From contig CAAEEI010000151.1 of NCBI GenBank assembly GCA_900754855.1, forward strand, positions 1-10,038: 10,038 bases of DNA, in the 5' to 3' direction. Below, in pieces: positions 1-6,712 of the stretch. The position numbers were made by a program, and so were the translations under genes. Positions within the stretch are counted from its first letter, which is position 1, and every line of letters begins with the position of its first letter. The stretch is from Lachnospiraceae bacterium (GTDB lineage: Bacteria; Bacillota; Clostridia; Lachnospirales; Lachnospiraceae). The notes under the pieces are model-generated. The model searched no databases. It saw only the letters and a list, made by a program, of their open reading frames with translations, and was not told where the DNA came from.

Positions 1-1
1 A

Positions 2-112
2 AATGTAGAAATCGTCAATATTGGCGACAGTGTTCGCGCCCGCCGTATCATCGAGGGTACGGAAGAGGGAAGAAATATCTTAAATATTCTTGCCAAACAT
101 GATTACCTGTAA
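2..112 (+). CDS. C-terminal end of an unidentified protein (5' truncated by window)
   Basis: The reading frame from base 2 is open for 36 codons and ends in TAA at 110-112. The peptide begins NVEIVNIGDSVRARRI and ends ILAKHDYL. The alternation of hydrophobic and charged residues looks like real protein, and the frame closes eight bases before the -35 box of the thi promoter, as expected for a separate upstream gene. I do not recognise the family from this fragment, and no catalytic motif is visible. No clear terminator lies between this stop codon and the thi promoter, so some read-through into the thi leader is possible. Confidence 0.6.
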   Translation, partial: NVEIVNIGDSVRARRIIEGTEEGRNILNILAKHDYL

Positions 113-119
113 ATTTTAC

Positions 120-148
120 TTGCACTTTAAAGAATTACAGTGTATAAT
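120..148 (+). promoter_or_regulatory. Sigma-A promoter of the thi operon
   Basis: A -35 box TTGCAC (120-125) and a perfect -10 box TATAAT (143-148) are separated by exactly 17 bases. Transcription should start near 155, about ten bases before the riboswitch aptamer, which fits a leader transcript dedicated to the thi genes. Confidence 0.85.
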
Positions 149-163
149 TCATCCATAATTAAA

Positions 164-251
164 CAGACGGGAGCTTGTAGTACAGGCTGAGAGGAAGGTA
201 TGACCTTCGACCGATAACCTGATTTGGATAATGCCAACGTAGGGATGCCTG
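164..251 (+). ncRNA. TPP riboswitch (THI element) aptamer
   Basis: The conserved TPP aptamer blocks occur in order: CTGAGA (187-192), a P3 hairpin GAAGGT/ACCTTC just after it, ACCTGAT (217-223), GGATAATGCCA (226-236) and GTAGGGA (239-245). The outer P1 helix can be drawn only approximately, from bases near 164-169 and 246-251, and contains a mismatch. By family knowledge this RNA binds thiamine pyrophosphate and represses the downstream genes. The setting matches exactly: promoter upstream, terminator downstream, then thiS to thiC. Confidence 0.97.
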
Positions 252-268
252 AGCATAAAGTGTATTTA

Positions 269-305
269 ACGGAAAGTTACCAGATCGGTAGCTTTCCGTT
301 TTTTT
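269..305 (+). terminator. Intrinsic terminator, expression platform of the TPP riboswitch
   Basis: Bases 269-281 (ACGGAAAGTTACC) pair with 287-299 (GGTAGCTTTCCGT) across a five-base loop, giving a 13-pair stem with one G-U pair, followed by seven T residues. It lies 18 bases after the aptamer and about 100 bases before thiS. This indicates control by premature transcription termination when TPP is bound. The antiterminator partner was not worked out. Confidence 0.93.
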
Positions 306-406
306 ATTTGATCAGAAATTCTGCCATTTCCGATTAAATCAAAACCCTACGGAATTTCCCTGCGTACAATATTCCCTGCTCTTCCCGTTTTTCAGGAGGT
401 GAACAA
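306..406 (+). other. Untranslated spacer between riboswitch terminator and thiS
   Basis: No gene or second promoter is evident here. The stretch ends with a strong ribosome binding site AGGAGGTGA (393-401), six to seven bases before the thiS ATG. A TACAAT at 365-370 has no acceptable -35 partner. Confidence 0.6.
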
Positions 407-601
407 ATGGTAACCATCAATGGGGAATCTTTAGATATTGCCGGTCGTTCTCTGGCCGATTATCTTACCGACGCCGGTTACGATCTGAAAAAGATTGCCG
501 TAGAGCGCAATGACGCTATCGTTCCAAAAGCAAAATACAGCGAGACGATCTTACAGGAGAAAGATGTCATCGAGGTCGTTCGTTTCGTAGGAGGTGGTTG
601 A
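407..601 (+). CDS. thiS: Sulfur carrier protein ThiS
   Basis: This is a 64-residue ubiquitin-fold sulfur carrier. It starts MVTINGESLDIAG and ends FVGGG, giving the exposed C-terminal Gly-Gly that ThiF adenylates and that is then converted to a thiocarboxylate, the sulfur donor for thiazole synthesis by ThiG. The central NDAIVPK and the late DVIEVVRFVGGG segments are typical of ThiS. The length is normal for the family. The start is fixed by AGGAGGTGA just upstream. It is the first gene after the TPP riboswitch and overlaps thiF. The GGA-GGT-GGT codons of its tail also form the ribosome site for thiF. The assignment is secure because of both the tail and the neighbours. Confidence 0.95.
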   Translation: MVTINGESLDIAGRSLADYLTDAGYDLKKIAVERNDAIVPKAKYSETILQEKDVIEVVRFVGGG

Positions 602-1316
602 TCTGTATTCCGAAACCATCCGTCCCACTCCCACCATTCCCACAAAGGAAGAATGGGAAAACGCCCTGATTCTGCGCCATGGCGCAGCCATACAGGAGAA
701 ATTTTCCGCGGCGTCCGTGGCCATCTGCGGACTGGGCGGTCTGGGTTCAGCGATTGCCATGGCTCTGGCACGAGCTGGTATCGGCAAACTGATCCTAATT
801 GATTTTGACCGGGTGGATATTACCAATCTGCACCGGCAGCAATACAAGGCGACGCAGGTGGGCCAGTATAAAACGGAAGCGCTTTCCGATAATCTGCTGG
901 AAATTGCGCCCTACATCCAGCTGGAGCTTCATACGCTCCGTCTGCAGGAAGACTGCGGCATGGACATCCTCAAACAGGCACATATCATCTGTGAAGCTTT
1001 TGATGCGCCAGAGCAAAAAGCCATGCTCACCAACTTTGTTCTGGAACATTTTCCGGACAAATATCTGGTTGCCGCTTCCGGCATGGCCGGTCTGGGAAGC
1101 GCCAATACGATCCGAACAAAAAAAATCACCGGTCATTTTTATCTTTGCGGTGATGGGATCAGCGACGTCAGCCACGGTATGGGCCTTGTCTCTTCCCGGG
1201 TCATGCTCTGCGCCGCACATCAGGCTCACACCGTTTTACGTCTTCTGGCGGAACAGACAAAACCTCGTTCCATATCTGGATCAACGCAGATTGGAACGCC
1301 ATCTTCCACCCAATAA
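594..1316 (+). CDS. thiF: ThiS adenylyltransferase ThiF (family 2, clostridial type)
   Basis: This E1-like enzyme uses ATP to adenylate the C-terminal glycine of ThiS in the cytoplasm. A Rossmann nucleotide loop GLGGLGS is at residues 46-52, the acidic FDRVD at 71-75, and the conserved NLHRQQY at 78-84. YLCGD near 183-187 holds the cysteine expected in this short family. At about 240 residues it resembles the clostridial second ThiF family and lacks the CxxC zinc pairs of E. coli ThiF. The start is uncertain. The frame opens with GTG at 594, but the only good ribosome site (GGAGGT, 590-595) overlaps that codon. CTG at 603, nine bases on, has better spacing but is a rare start. Homologous sequence seems to begin near IPTKEE (residue 15). 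It overlaps thiS by eight bases with the GTG start, which suggests coupled translation. Confidence 0.92.
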   Translation: MVDLYSETIRPTPTIPTKEEWENALILRHGAAIQEKFSAASVAICGLGGLGSAIAMALARAGIGKLILIDFDRVDITNLHRQQYKATQVGQYKTEALSDNLLEIAPYIQLELHTLRLQEDCGMDILKQAHIICEAFDAPEQKAMLTNFVLEHFPDKYLVAASGMAGLGSANTIRTKKITGHFYLCGDGISDVSHGMGLVSSRVMLCAAHQAHTVLRLLAEQTKPRSISGSTQIGTPSSTQ

Positions 1317-1365
1317 ACGACCACCGTTTACCCACAGGGTATACACAGAAAGAAGGAAATGAAAA

Positions 1366-2136
1366 ATGAACAATGATACACTGATCATCGGCGGACAGGA
1401 ATTTCACTCCCGCTTCATTCTGGGATCGGGAAAATACTCTCTCAATCTCATCGAATCAGCCGTCCGGGATGCCGGAGCACAGATTATCACTCTGGCGGTC
1501 CGCCGCGCAAATACCAAAGAACAGGAAAATATTCTGGATTTTATCCCTGAAGGCGTTACCCTTCTGCCCAATACCAGCGGAGCAAGGACGGCGGAGGAAG
1601 CCGTACGTATCGCCCGCCTGGCCAGAGAACTTGGCTGCGGCAATTTCGTCAAAGTAGAAATCATGCGAGATTCCAAATATCTTCTTCCGGATAATCAGGA
1701 GACCATCCGCGCCACAGAAATCCTCGCCAGAGAAGGCTTTATCGTCATGCCTTACATGTATCCCGATCTCAATGCCGCCCGGGATCTGGCCAGCGCCGGC
1801 GCTGCCAGCATTATGCCGTTAGCTTCTCCAATCGGTTCTAATCGTGGTCTTGCTACAAAAGATTTTATTCAGATTCTCATTGATGAGATGGATCTGCCGA
1901 TTATTGTTGACGCCGGTATCGGAAAACCTTCCCAGGCCTGCGAAGCCATGGAAATAGGCGCGGCAGCCATCATGGCCAATACGGCGCTGGCCACGGCCGG
2001 CGATCTTCCTCTGATGGCTTCTGCTTTCCGTCAGGCCATTGAAGCGGGACGTAAAGCGTATCTTGCCGGACTTGGCCGGGTACTTACCCGCGGCGCCGCC
2101 GCATCCGATCCCCTGACCGGTTTTCTTCGGGATTAA
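1366..2136 (+). CDS. thiG: Thiazole synthase ThiG
   Basis: ThiG condenses 1-deoxy-D-xylulose 5-phosphate, dehydroglycine and ThiS-bound sulfur to the thiazole phosphate. The 256-residue TIM barrel is full length. The LxxGG plus SRFILGSGKY opening and NTSGARTAEEAVR (69-81) are characteristic. The Schiff-base lysine is Lys96 in FVKVEIMRD, the same number as in the B. subtilis enzyme. The phosphate-binding loops are PLASPIGSNRG, VDAGIGKPS and NTALATA. The ATG at 1366 is preceded by GAAGGAAATG. The gene lies 49 bases after thiF and just before thiH, its dehydroglycine supplier. ThiG and ThiH commonly form a complex. Confidence 0.97.
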   Translation: MNNDTLIIGGQEFHSRFILGSGKYSLNLIESAVRDAGAQIITLAVRRANTKEQENILDFIPEGVTLLPNTSGARTAEEAVRIARLARELGCGNFVKVEIMRDSKYLLPDNQETIRATEILAREGFIVMPYMYPDLNAARDLASAGAASIMPLASPIGSNRGLATKDFIQILIDEMDLPIIVDAGIGKPSQACEAMEIGAAAIMANTALATAGDLPLMASAFRQAIEAGRKAYLAGLGRVLTRGAAASDPLTGFLRD

Positions 2137-2148
2137 GGGGTGAACGCT

Positions 2149-3402
2149 ATGGAAAATCAGTTTTTTATCGATGCAAAACATTTATCTCCGGAAGCGCTGG
2201 CCAGAAAACACCAGTTGGAAACCGACCCGTCTTCCCGCAAAAATCATATGGAATACCTCCCTGGCATGGAGCAGATTTCCTCTGACATCTGTCAGAAGGT
2301 CATCGCCCAGATGGAGCGTTTTGATTACACCCGGTATACTGCCAGAGAGGTGAAAGCCGCTCTGGAACACGAGACCTGTTCTCTTGAAGATTTTCAGGCT
2401 CTTTTATCCCCGGCTGCCGAACCATTTCTGGAACAGATGGCCCAGCGGGCGCGGCAGGAAACCAGCAAACATTTTGGCAACACCGTCTATCTTTTTACGC
2501 CCCTTTACATTGCCAATTACTGTGAAAATTACTGTGTGTATTGCGGATTTAACTGTTATAACCACATTAACCGTATGAAACTTTCTCTGGAACAGATCGA
2601 ACAGGAAATGAAGATCATTGCCGACAGCGGCATGGAGGAAATTCTGATTCTCACCGGAGAAAGCCGCGCCCAGAGCGACGTCCACTATATCGGCGAAGCC
2701 TGTAAACTGGCCAGAAAATATTTTCGTCTTGTCGGCATAGAAATCTATCCGGTCAACACTGACGAATACCGTTATCTCCACCAGTGTGGCGTTGATTATG
2801 TGACTGTCTTTCAGGAAACCTATGACGCCGACAAATACGAGACCCTGCATCTGCTGGGCCATAAACGGGTCTGGCCATACCGTTTTGATGCGCAGGAACG
2901 TGCGCTCAAAGGCGGAATGCGCGGCGTTGCCTTCTCCGCTCTTCTGGGTCTTTCCGATTTTCGAAAGGACGCCCTGGCCAGCGCATTGCATGTATATTAT
3001 CTGCAACGGAAATATCCCCATGCGGAAATGTCCCTGTCCTGCCCCAGACTGCGTCCCATCATCAACAATGAAAAAATCAATCCTCTGGACGTCCACGAAA
3101 AGCAGCTTTGCCAGATTATCTGTGCCTATCGTATCTTCCTGCCTTTCGTCGGCATCACGGTTTCTTCCAGAGAAAGCTCCCGTTTTCGCGATGGTATCGT
3201 AAAAATTGCGGCAACCAAAGTCTCCGCCGGAGTCTCCACCGGCATCGGCGACCACGAACAGAAATACAAGGGAAAGGAAACAGACAGCCTGCAGGGAGAC
3301 GAACAGTTTGAAATTGACGATCAGCGAAGTCTTCGCAAAATGTATCAGGATATTACCGAAGAAGGTCTGCAGCCTGTGCTGAATGATTATCTTTATGTCT
3401 GA
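2149..3402 (+). CDS. thiH: 2-iminoacetate synthase ThiH (radical SAM tyrosine lyase)
   Basis: ThiH cleaves tyrosine by radical SAM chemistry to give 2-iminoacetate (dehydroglycine) and p-cresol, feeding ThiG. The CX3CX2C cluster motif is in NYCENYCVYCGFNC, with cysteines at 125, 129 and 132 counting from the ATG at 2149. The GEI-type LILTGESRAQ and VFQETYD segments also fit the family. The protein has 417 residues. It lacks the second C-terminal cysteine cluster of the related HydG, so ThiH is preferred. The frame could also start at GTG 2140. The ATG at 2149 is chosen because AAGGGGTGA (2135-2143) is then correctly spaced. It follows thiG by 12 bases and overlaps the next gene. Confidence 0.95.
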   Translation: MENQFFIDAKHLSPEALARKHQLETDPSSRKNHMEYLPGMEQISSDICQKVIAQMERFDYTRYTAREVKAALEHETCSLEDFQALLSPAAEPFLEQMAQRARQETSKHFGNTVYLFTPLYIANYCENYCVYCGFNCYNHINRMKLSLEQIEQEMKIIADSGMEEILILTGESRAQSDVHYIGEACKLARKYFRLVGIEIYPVNTDEYRYLHQCGVDYVTVFQETYDADKYETLHLLGHKRVWPYRFDAQERALKGGMRGVAFSALLGLSDFRKDALASALHVYYLQRKYPHAEMSLSCPRLRPIINNEKINPLDVHEKQLCQIICAYRIFLPFVGITVSSRESSRFRDGIVKIAATKVSAGVSTGIGDHEQKYKGKETDSLQGDEQFEIDDQRSLRKMYQDITEEGLQPVLNDYLYV

Positions 3403-4849
3403 TCTTCTTATTTTTACCAACCGGAGTTTATGCCGGACCAATTTTACCGAACAAATCCGCGCTCTTGCTCAGGCAAAGCCAAAAGCCATTGTTCTTCGGG
3501 AGAAAGATCTACCGGAAGAAGAATATCAGAATCTGGCCAGCGAAGTTTTATCGATTTGCCGGGAAAATCATGTTCCCTGCATTTTACACAACTTTGTTCC
3601 TGCCGCCCGAAATCTGAAGGCCGATGCCATTCATCTTCCCCTTCCGGTCTTGCGTACGCTCTCCCCGGAAGAACGAAAGGCTTTCTCCATCCTCGGCACT
3701 TCCTGTCATTCTGTGGAAGAAGCGAAGGAAGCACAGGCTCTTGGGTGTACATACATCACCGCCGGACACATTTTTGATACCGATTGTAAAAAAGGCCTTC
3801 CCGGCCGCGGCCTCTCTTTTCTTGAAAAAGTATGCCGGAGCGTATCTCTTCCGGTATATGCCATTGGAGGAATCACTCCCCAGAACGCTTCTCAGGTTCG
3901 CCGGGCCGGCGCCGACGGTCTCTGCGTCATGCATAGCGCCATGCTCTGCGAAGACCCGCAGACATTTATCCATACTTTTGCCGGCCATGCCGACCAGCAT
4001 ACCGAAGCAACATTTTTTGCCACACCGCAGCATAGAAAAACAGCGCTTTCCATCGCAGGAAGCGATTGTTCCGGCGGCGCCGGTATTCAGGCGGATATAA
4101 AGACCATGATCATGAACGACGTTTATGCCATGACTGCCATCACCGCAGTAACCGCCCAAAATACCACCGGGGTAAGATCCATCGAGGAAATTTCCCCCTC
4201 CTGTCTGGCGGATCAGCTTGACGCTGTTTTTGCGGATATTTTCCCTGATGCCGTCAAAATCGGCATGGTGTCATCTCCTGCGCTGATTCAGGTAATTGCC
4301 GATCGTTTAACTTTTTATCAGGCAAAAAATATTGTCGTAGACCCGGTCATGGTGGCCACCAGCGGTTCTTCTTTATTAAAAACGGAAGCTTTGCACGCCC
4401 TGACCCACCAGCTTTTTCCTCTTGCCGATCTGGTGACACCCAATATTCCAGAAGCTGAGATCTTATCCGGTCTGCACATCCGCACCAGAGAAGATATGCT
4501 TTGTGCCGCCCGGAAAATTCATGAAACATACCATTGTGCCGTACTGGTAAAAGGCGGGCATCAGCTTCACGAAGCCAGCGACCTTTTATACAGTAAAGAC
4601 AATATCCGGTGGTTTGAAGGAAAACGGGTAAATAACCCAAACACCCACGGCACAGGATGCACCTTATCTTCCGCCATTGCCGCCAGTCTTGCCAGAGGAT
4701 TTTCTCTGCCTGTCGCCATACAAAATGCCAAAGACTATATTTCCGGAGCTCTTGCCGCCATGCTTGATCTTGGTCAGGGTTCTGGTCCTCTGGACCATGC
4801 CTTTGCCCTTACTCCGCGGAAAAACTTTGCCGGAAAAAATCTTTCCTAA
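3395..4849 (+). CDS. thiD: Fusion protein: TenI/ThiE-like domain plus HMP/HMP-P kinase ThiD
   Basis: Residues 1 to about 200 form a TenI/ThiE-type TIM barrel, and about 215 to 484 form a ThiD ribokinase-fold domain. ThiD marks are ALSIAGSDCSGGAGIQADIKT at its start (given here in parts: SIAGSDCSGG, AGIQADIKT), VVDPVMVATSG, VTPNIPEAE, VLVKGGH and the HGTGCT anion hole. This domain phosphorylates HMP and HMP-P to HMP-PP. The N-terminal domain has GHIFDTDCKKG with His125, matching the catalytic region of B. subtilis TenI (thiazole tautomerase). It lacks the HLGQ-D motif of ThiE, having IHLPLPVL instead. It will often be annotated ThiE-ThiD, but TenI-ThiD is favoured here. The start at 3395 overlaps the thiH stop by eight bases without a clear ribosome site. 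An upstream in-frame ATG at 3383 is possible. Confidence 0.9.
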   Translation: MSDLLIFTNRSLCRTNFTEQIRALAQAKPKAIVLREKDLPEEEYQNLASEVLSICRENHVPCILHNFVPAARNLKADAIHLPLPVLRTLSPEERKAFSILGTSCHSVEEAKEAQALGCTYITAGHIFDTDCKKGLPGRGLSFLEKVCRSVSLPVYAIGGITPQNASQVRRAGADGLCVMHSAMLCEDPQTFIHTFAGHADQHTEATFFATPQHRKTALSIAGSDCSGGAGIQADIKTMIMNDVYAMTAITAVTAQNTTGVRSIEEISPSCLADQLDAVFADIFPDAVKIGMVSSPALIQVIADRLTFYQAKNIVVDPVMVATSGSSLLKTEALHALTHQLFPLADLVTPNIPEAEILSGLHIRTREDMLCAARKIHETYHCAVLVKGGHQLHEASDLLYSKDNIRWFEGKRVNNPNTHGTGCTLSSAIAASLARGFSLPVAIQNAKDYISGALAAMLDLGQGSGPLDHAFALTPRKNFAGKNLS

Positions 4850-4856
4850 ACATCAC

Positions 4857-4873
4857 CGTCCGTTCACCGGACG
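4857..4873 (+). other. Small intercistronic hairpin between thiD and thiC
   Basis: CGTCCG (4857-4862) and CGGACG (4868-4873) form a perfect six-pair stem with loop TTCAC, eight bases after the fusion-gene stop. No T tract follows, so it is not a convincing terminator. It might affect mRNA stability, or it may be chance. Confidence 0.35.
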
Positions 4874-4938
4874 TTAAGCAGGCATGACCATTTTTATCCC
4901 TATGCAACGCAGCTCTCTTTAAGAAAGGAAACAAACGG

Positions 4939-6243
4939 ATGAAAACATATACTACCCAGATGGACGCAGCAAAACAGGGAATCATCACCCCGGAAATGAA
5001 AGTCGTTGCTGCAAAAGAATACCGCACAGAAGAAGAAATCCGAGATCTGGTGGCCAGAGGACAGGTGGCCATCTGCGCCAACAAACGGCATACCTGTATC
5101 GACCCCAATGGCGTTGGCTCCATGCTCCGTACAAAGATCAATGTGAATCTCGGCGTTTCCCGGGATTGCAAAGACTATGATGTTGAAATGAAAAAAGTAA
5201 TGGCAGCGGTAGATATGGGCGCCGAGGCCATCATGGATCTTTCCTCTCACGGCAATACCCAGCCTTTCCGCCAGAAACTGACCGGCGAATGCCCGGCCAT
5301 GATCGGAACTGTTCCTGTCTATGACAGCGTCATTCACTACCAGAGAGATCTGGCCACACTGACAGCCAAAGACTTCTTAGACGTCATTCGCCTCCATGCC
5401 GAAGACGGTGTAGATTTTGTCACCCTGCACTGTGGCATCACCAGAAAGACCATAGAACAGATTAAAAAACATAAACGAAAAATGAATATCGTATCCCGGG
5501 GCGGTTCTCTTGTTTTTGCCTGGATGAGCATGACCGGAGAAGAAAATCCTTTTTATGAATATTTCGATGAAATCCTCGAAATTTGTCGCGAATATGACGT
5601 TACCATTTCCCTGGGCGACGCCTGCCGTCCGGGATGTCTGGCCGATGGCAGCGATGTCTGTCAGATCGAAGAACTTGTCCGCCTCGGTGAACTGACCAAA
5701 CGGGCATGGGAAAAGGATGTACAGGTTATGGTGGAAGGACCCGGCCATATGCCGATGGATCAGATTGAGGCAAACATGAAATTACAGCAGACCATCTGCA
5801 TGGGCGCGCCATTCTATGTCCTGGGACCGATCGTTACCGATATTGCTCCTGGCTACGATCACATTACTTCTGCCATCGGCGGTTCCATTGCCGCCGCTGC
5901 CGGCGCGGCTTTCCTTTGTTACGTCACCCCGGCCGAACATCTTGCTCTGCCCAATGTAGATGATGTCAAACAGGGAATCATCGCTTCCAAAATTGCCGCC
6001 CATGCCGCGGATATTGCAAAAAAAATCCCTCATGCCAGAGATCTTGATGACGCCATGGCTGATGCCAGAAGAACGTTTGACTGGGATAAGCAATGGGAAT
6101 GCTCCCTGGATCCTGAAACAGCGAAAGCCATCCGTGACAGCCGTGCCCCGGAACAGGAAGACAGTTGTTCCATGTGTGGTAAATTCTGTGCCGTGCGAAG
6201 CATGAATAAAGCCTTAAATGGAGAATACATCGATATTCTCTAG
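4939..6243 (+). CDS. thiC: Phosphomethylpyrimidine synthase ThiC
   Basis: ThiC rearranges aminoimidazole ribotide to HMP-P using an Fe-S cluster and SAM. The 434-residue protein is the short bacterial/archaeal form, without the long N-terminal domain of the E. coli type. Diagnostic segments include RGGSLVFAWM, SLGDACRPGC, MVEGPGHMPMDQIEANM, GPIVTDIAPGYDHITSAIGG and FLCYVTPAEHLALPN. The C-terminal cluster motif CSMCGKFC (cysteines 410, 413, 417) is CX2CX3C, one residue shorter between the last two cysteines than the CX2CX4C of E. coli ThiC. The ATG follows AAGAAAGGAAA with about eight bases spacing. It is the last gene of the riboswitch-controlled operon, 89 bases after the fusion gene. Confidence 0.97.
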   Translation: MKTYTTQMDAAKQGIITPEMKVVAAKEYRTEEEIRDLVARGQVAICANKRHTCIDPNGVGSMLRTKINVNLGVSRDCKDYDVEMKKVMAAVDMGAEAIMDLSSHGNTQPFRQKLTGECPAMIGTVPVYDSVIHYQRDLATLTAKDFLDVIRLHAEDGVDFVTLHCGITRKTIEQIKKHKRKMNIVSRGGSLVFAWMSMTGEENPFYEYFDEILEICREYDVTISLGDACRPGCLADGSDVCQIEELVRLGELTKRAWEKDVQVMVEGPGHMPMDQIEANMKLQQTICMGAPFYVLGPIVTDIAPGYDHITSAIGGSIAAAAGAAFLCYVTPAEHLALPNVDDVKQGIIASKIAAHAADIAKKIPHARDLDDAMADARRTFDWDKQWECSLDPETAKAIRDSRAPEQEDSCSMCGKFCAVRSMNKALNGEYIDIL

Positions 6244-6307
6244 CGCGCTTTTTACACCAATGCACGAACATACTCAGCCGGATGTTCTTCTTCCTGCATA
6301 AAAAATC

Positions 6308-6349
6308 ATCCTCCGATGGACGGAATTTTTCCATCATCCACCGGAGGAT
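6308..6349. terminator. Hairpin terminator after thiC (possibly bidirectional)
   Basis: ATCCTCCG (6308-6315) pairs with CGGAGGAT (6342-6349), and inside it GATGGA can pair with TCCATC across an asymmetric loop. On the plus strand the tail TATACCTTTT is only moderately T-rich. On the minus strand the stem is followed, after two bases, by six T residues (complement of 6300-6305). It probably ends the thi transcript, and may also block transcripts coming from the right. Confidence 0.6.
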
Positions 6350-6360
6350 TATACCTTTTC

Positions 6361-6536
6361 CCTAAAAAAGGCTCTTTAACTGCGTAACATTTCGAAGCAA
6401 GTTGCTACCTGTTCAGATTATCTTGTCCTTTCCGTAAAATCAAGGGCAAGAAAATCTCATAACAAGATATAACAGAGTGTGGCAATCGGAGAACTTTGAC
6501 ATATGTGCGAATATATTATACTGGAGAATTTATTAT
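6361..6536. other. Gene-free junction between thi operon and ars island
   Basis: No coding sequence is supported here. A ten-pair hairpin TCTTGTCCTT/AAGGGCAAGA (6421-6451, one G-U pair) is visible without a T tail. TTGACA (6496-6501) and TATACT (6517-6522) have a spacer of only 15 bases, so any promoter here is weak. Composition becomes AT-rich across this stretch, which marks it as the likely left boundary zone of the acquired ars segment. Confidence 0.4.
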
Positions 6537-6590
6537 ATGGACAAATACATTTTTGATGAAAGCAATGAGAAATCATCTTTGCATAAGAAG

Positions 6591-6622
6591 ACAGCAGTAG
6601 GAATTAGTTGTCCTACCGCTGT
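6591..6622. terminator. Hairpin upstream of the arsR promoter
   Basis: ACAGCAGTAGGA (6591-6602) and TCCTACCGCTGT (6611-6622) form a 12-base stem with one A-C mismatch and an eight-base loop. Only a short T run (TTT) follows. It lies 22 bases before the arsR -35 box, so it may insulate the ars operon or be the terminator of a lost upstream gene. Confidence 0.45.
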
Positions 6623-6644
6623 TTCACTTAAATCAAAAAATATA

Positions 6645-6673
6645 TTGACATTTTCCTATGTGACACATATAAT
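6645..6673 (+). promoter_or_regulatory. Sigma-A promoter of the ars operon
   Basis: A perfect -35 box TTGACA (6645-6650) and a perfect -10 box TATAAT (6668-6673) are 17 bases apart. Transcription should begin near 6680, about 33 bases before arsR. Such a consensus promoter fits a repressor-controlled operon. Confidence 0.88.
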
Positions 6674-6694
6674 AACACATAGATAGTCATCTAT
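6656..6694 (+). promoter_or_regulatory. Putative ArsR operator: two inverted repeats over the promoter
   Basis: CTATGTG (6656-6662) and CACATAG (6676-6682) are perfect inverted copies flanking the -10 box. A second palindrome, ATAGAT-AGTC-ATCTAT (6679-6694), covers the expected transcription start. ArsR/SmtB repressors bind AT-rich inverted repeats at such positions, so either could be the operator. Binding to them is inferred. Confidence 0.6.
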
Positions 6695-6712
6695 TGGAGG
6701 TGATTTTAAGAG

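Larger units (their letters stand above)
6537..6686 (+). pseudogene. Short ORF, possible stub of a TnpV-like transposon gene
   Basis: An ATG at 6537, ten bases after GGAG (6523-6526), opens a 49-codon frame starting MDKYIFDESN. This resembles, from memory, the opening of TnpV-type proteins carried by Firmicute transposons (IFDE...). After that the frame diverges and runs through a hairpin and the arsR promoter before stopping at 6684-6686. It is therefore unlikely to make a useful protein. It may equally be a chance ORF. The frame can be extended upstream to 6477, but no ribosome site supports that. Confidence 0.25.

Noticed and set aside
342..370. Second promoter before thiS using TACAAT at 365-370
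   Set aside because: No acceptable -35 hexamer at 16-18 bases upstream, and the riboswitch leader already explains expression.
2140..3402. HydG (hydrogenase maturation) instead of ThiH
   Set aside because: The C-terminal cysteine cluster of HydG is absent and the gene sits in a thi operon right after thiG.
2404..3441. Long minus-strand ORF of 345 codons opposite thiH
   Set aside because: It lies entirely antisense to a well-supported radical SAM gene, has no recognisable domain, and its composition is that of a codon shadow.
6256..6299. Minus-strand mini-ORF MQEEEHPAEYVRALV with GGAGGA upstream
   Set aside because: Only 15 codons; the apparent ribosome site is part of the post-thiC hairpin, and no promoter is seen.
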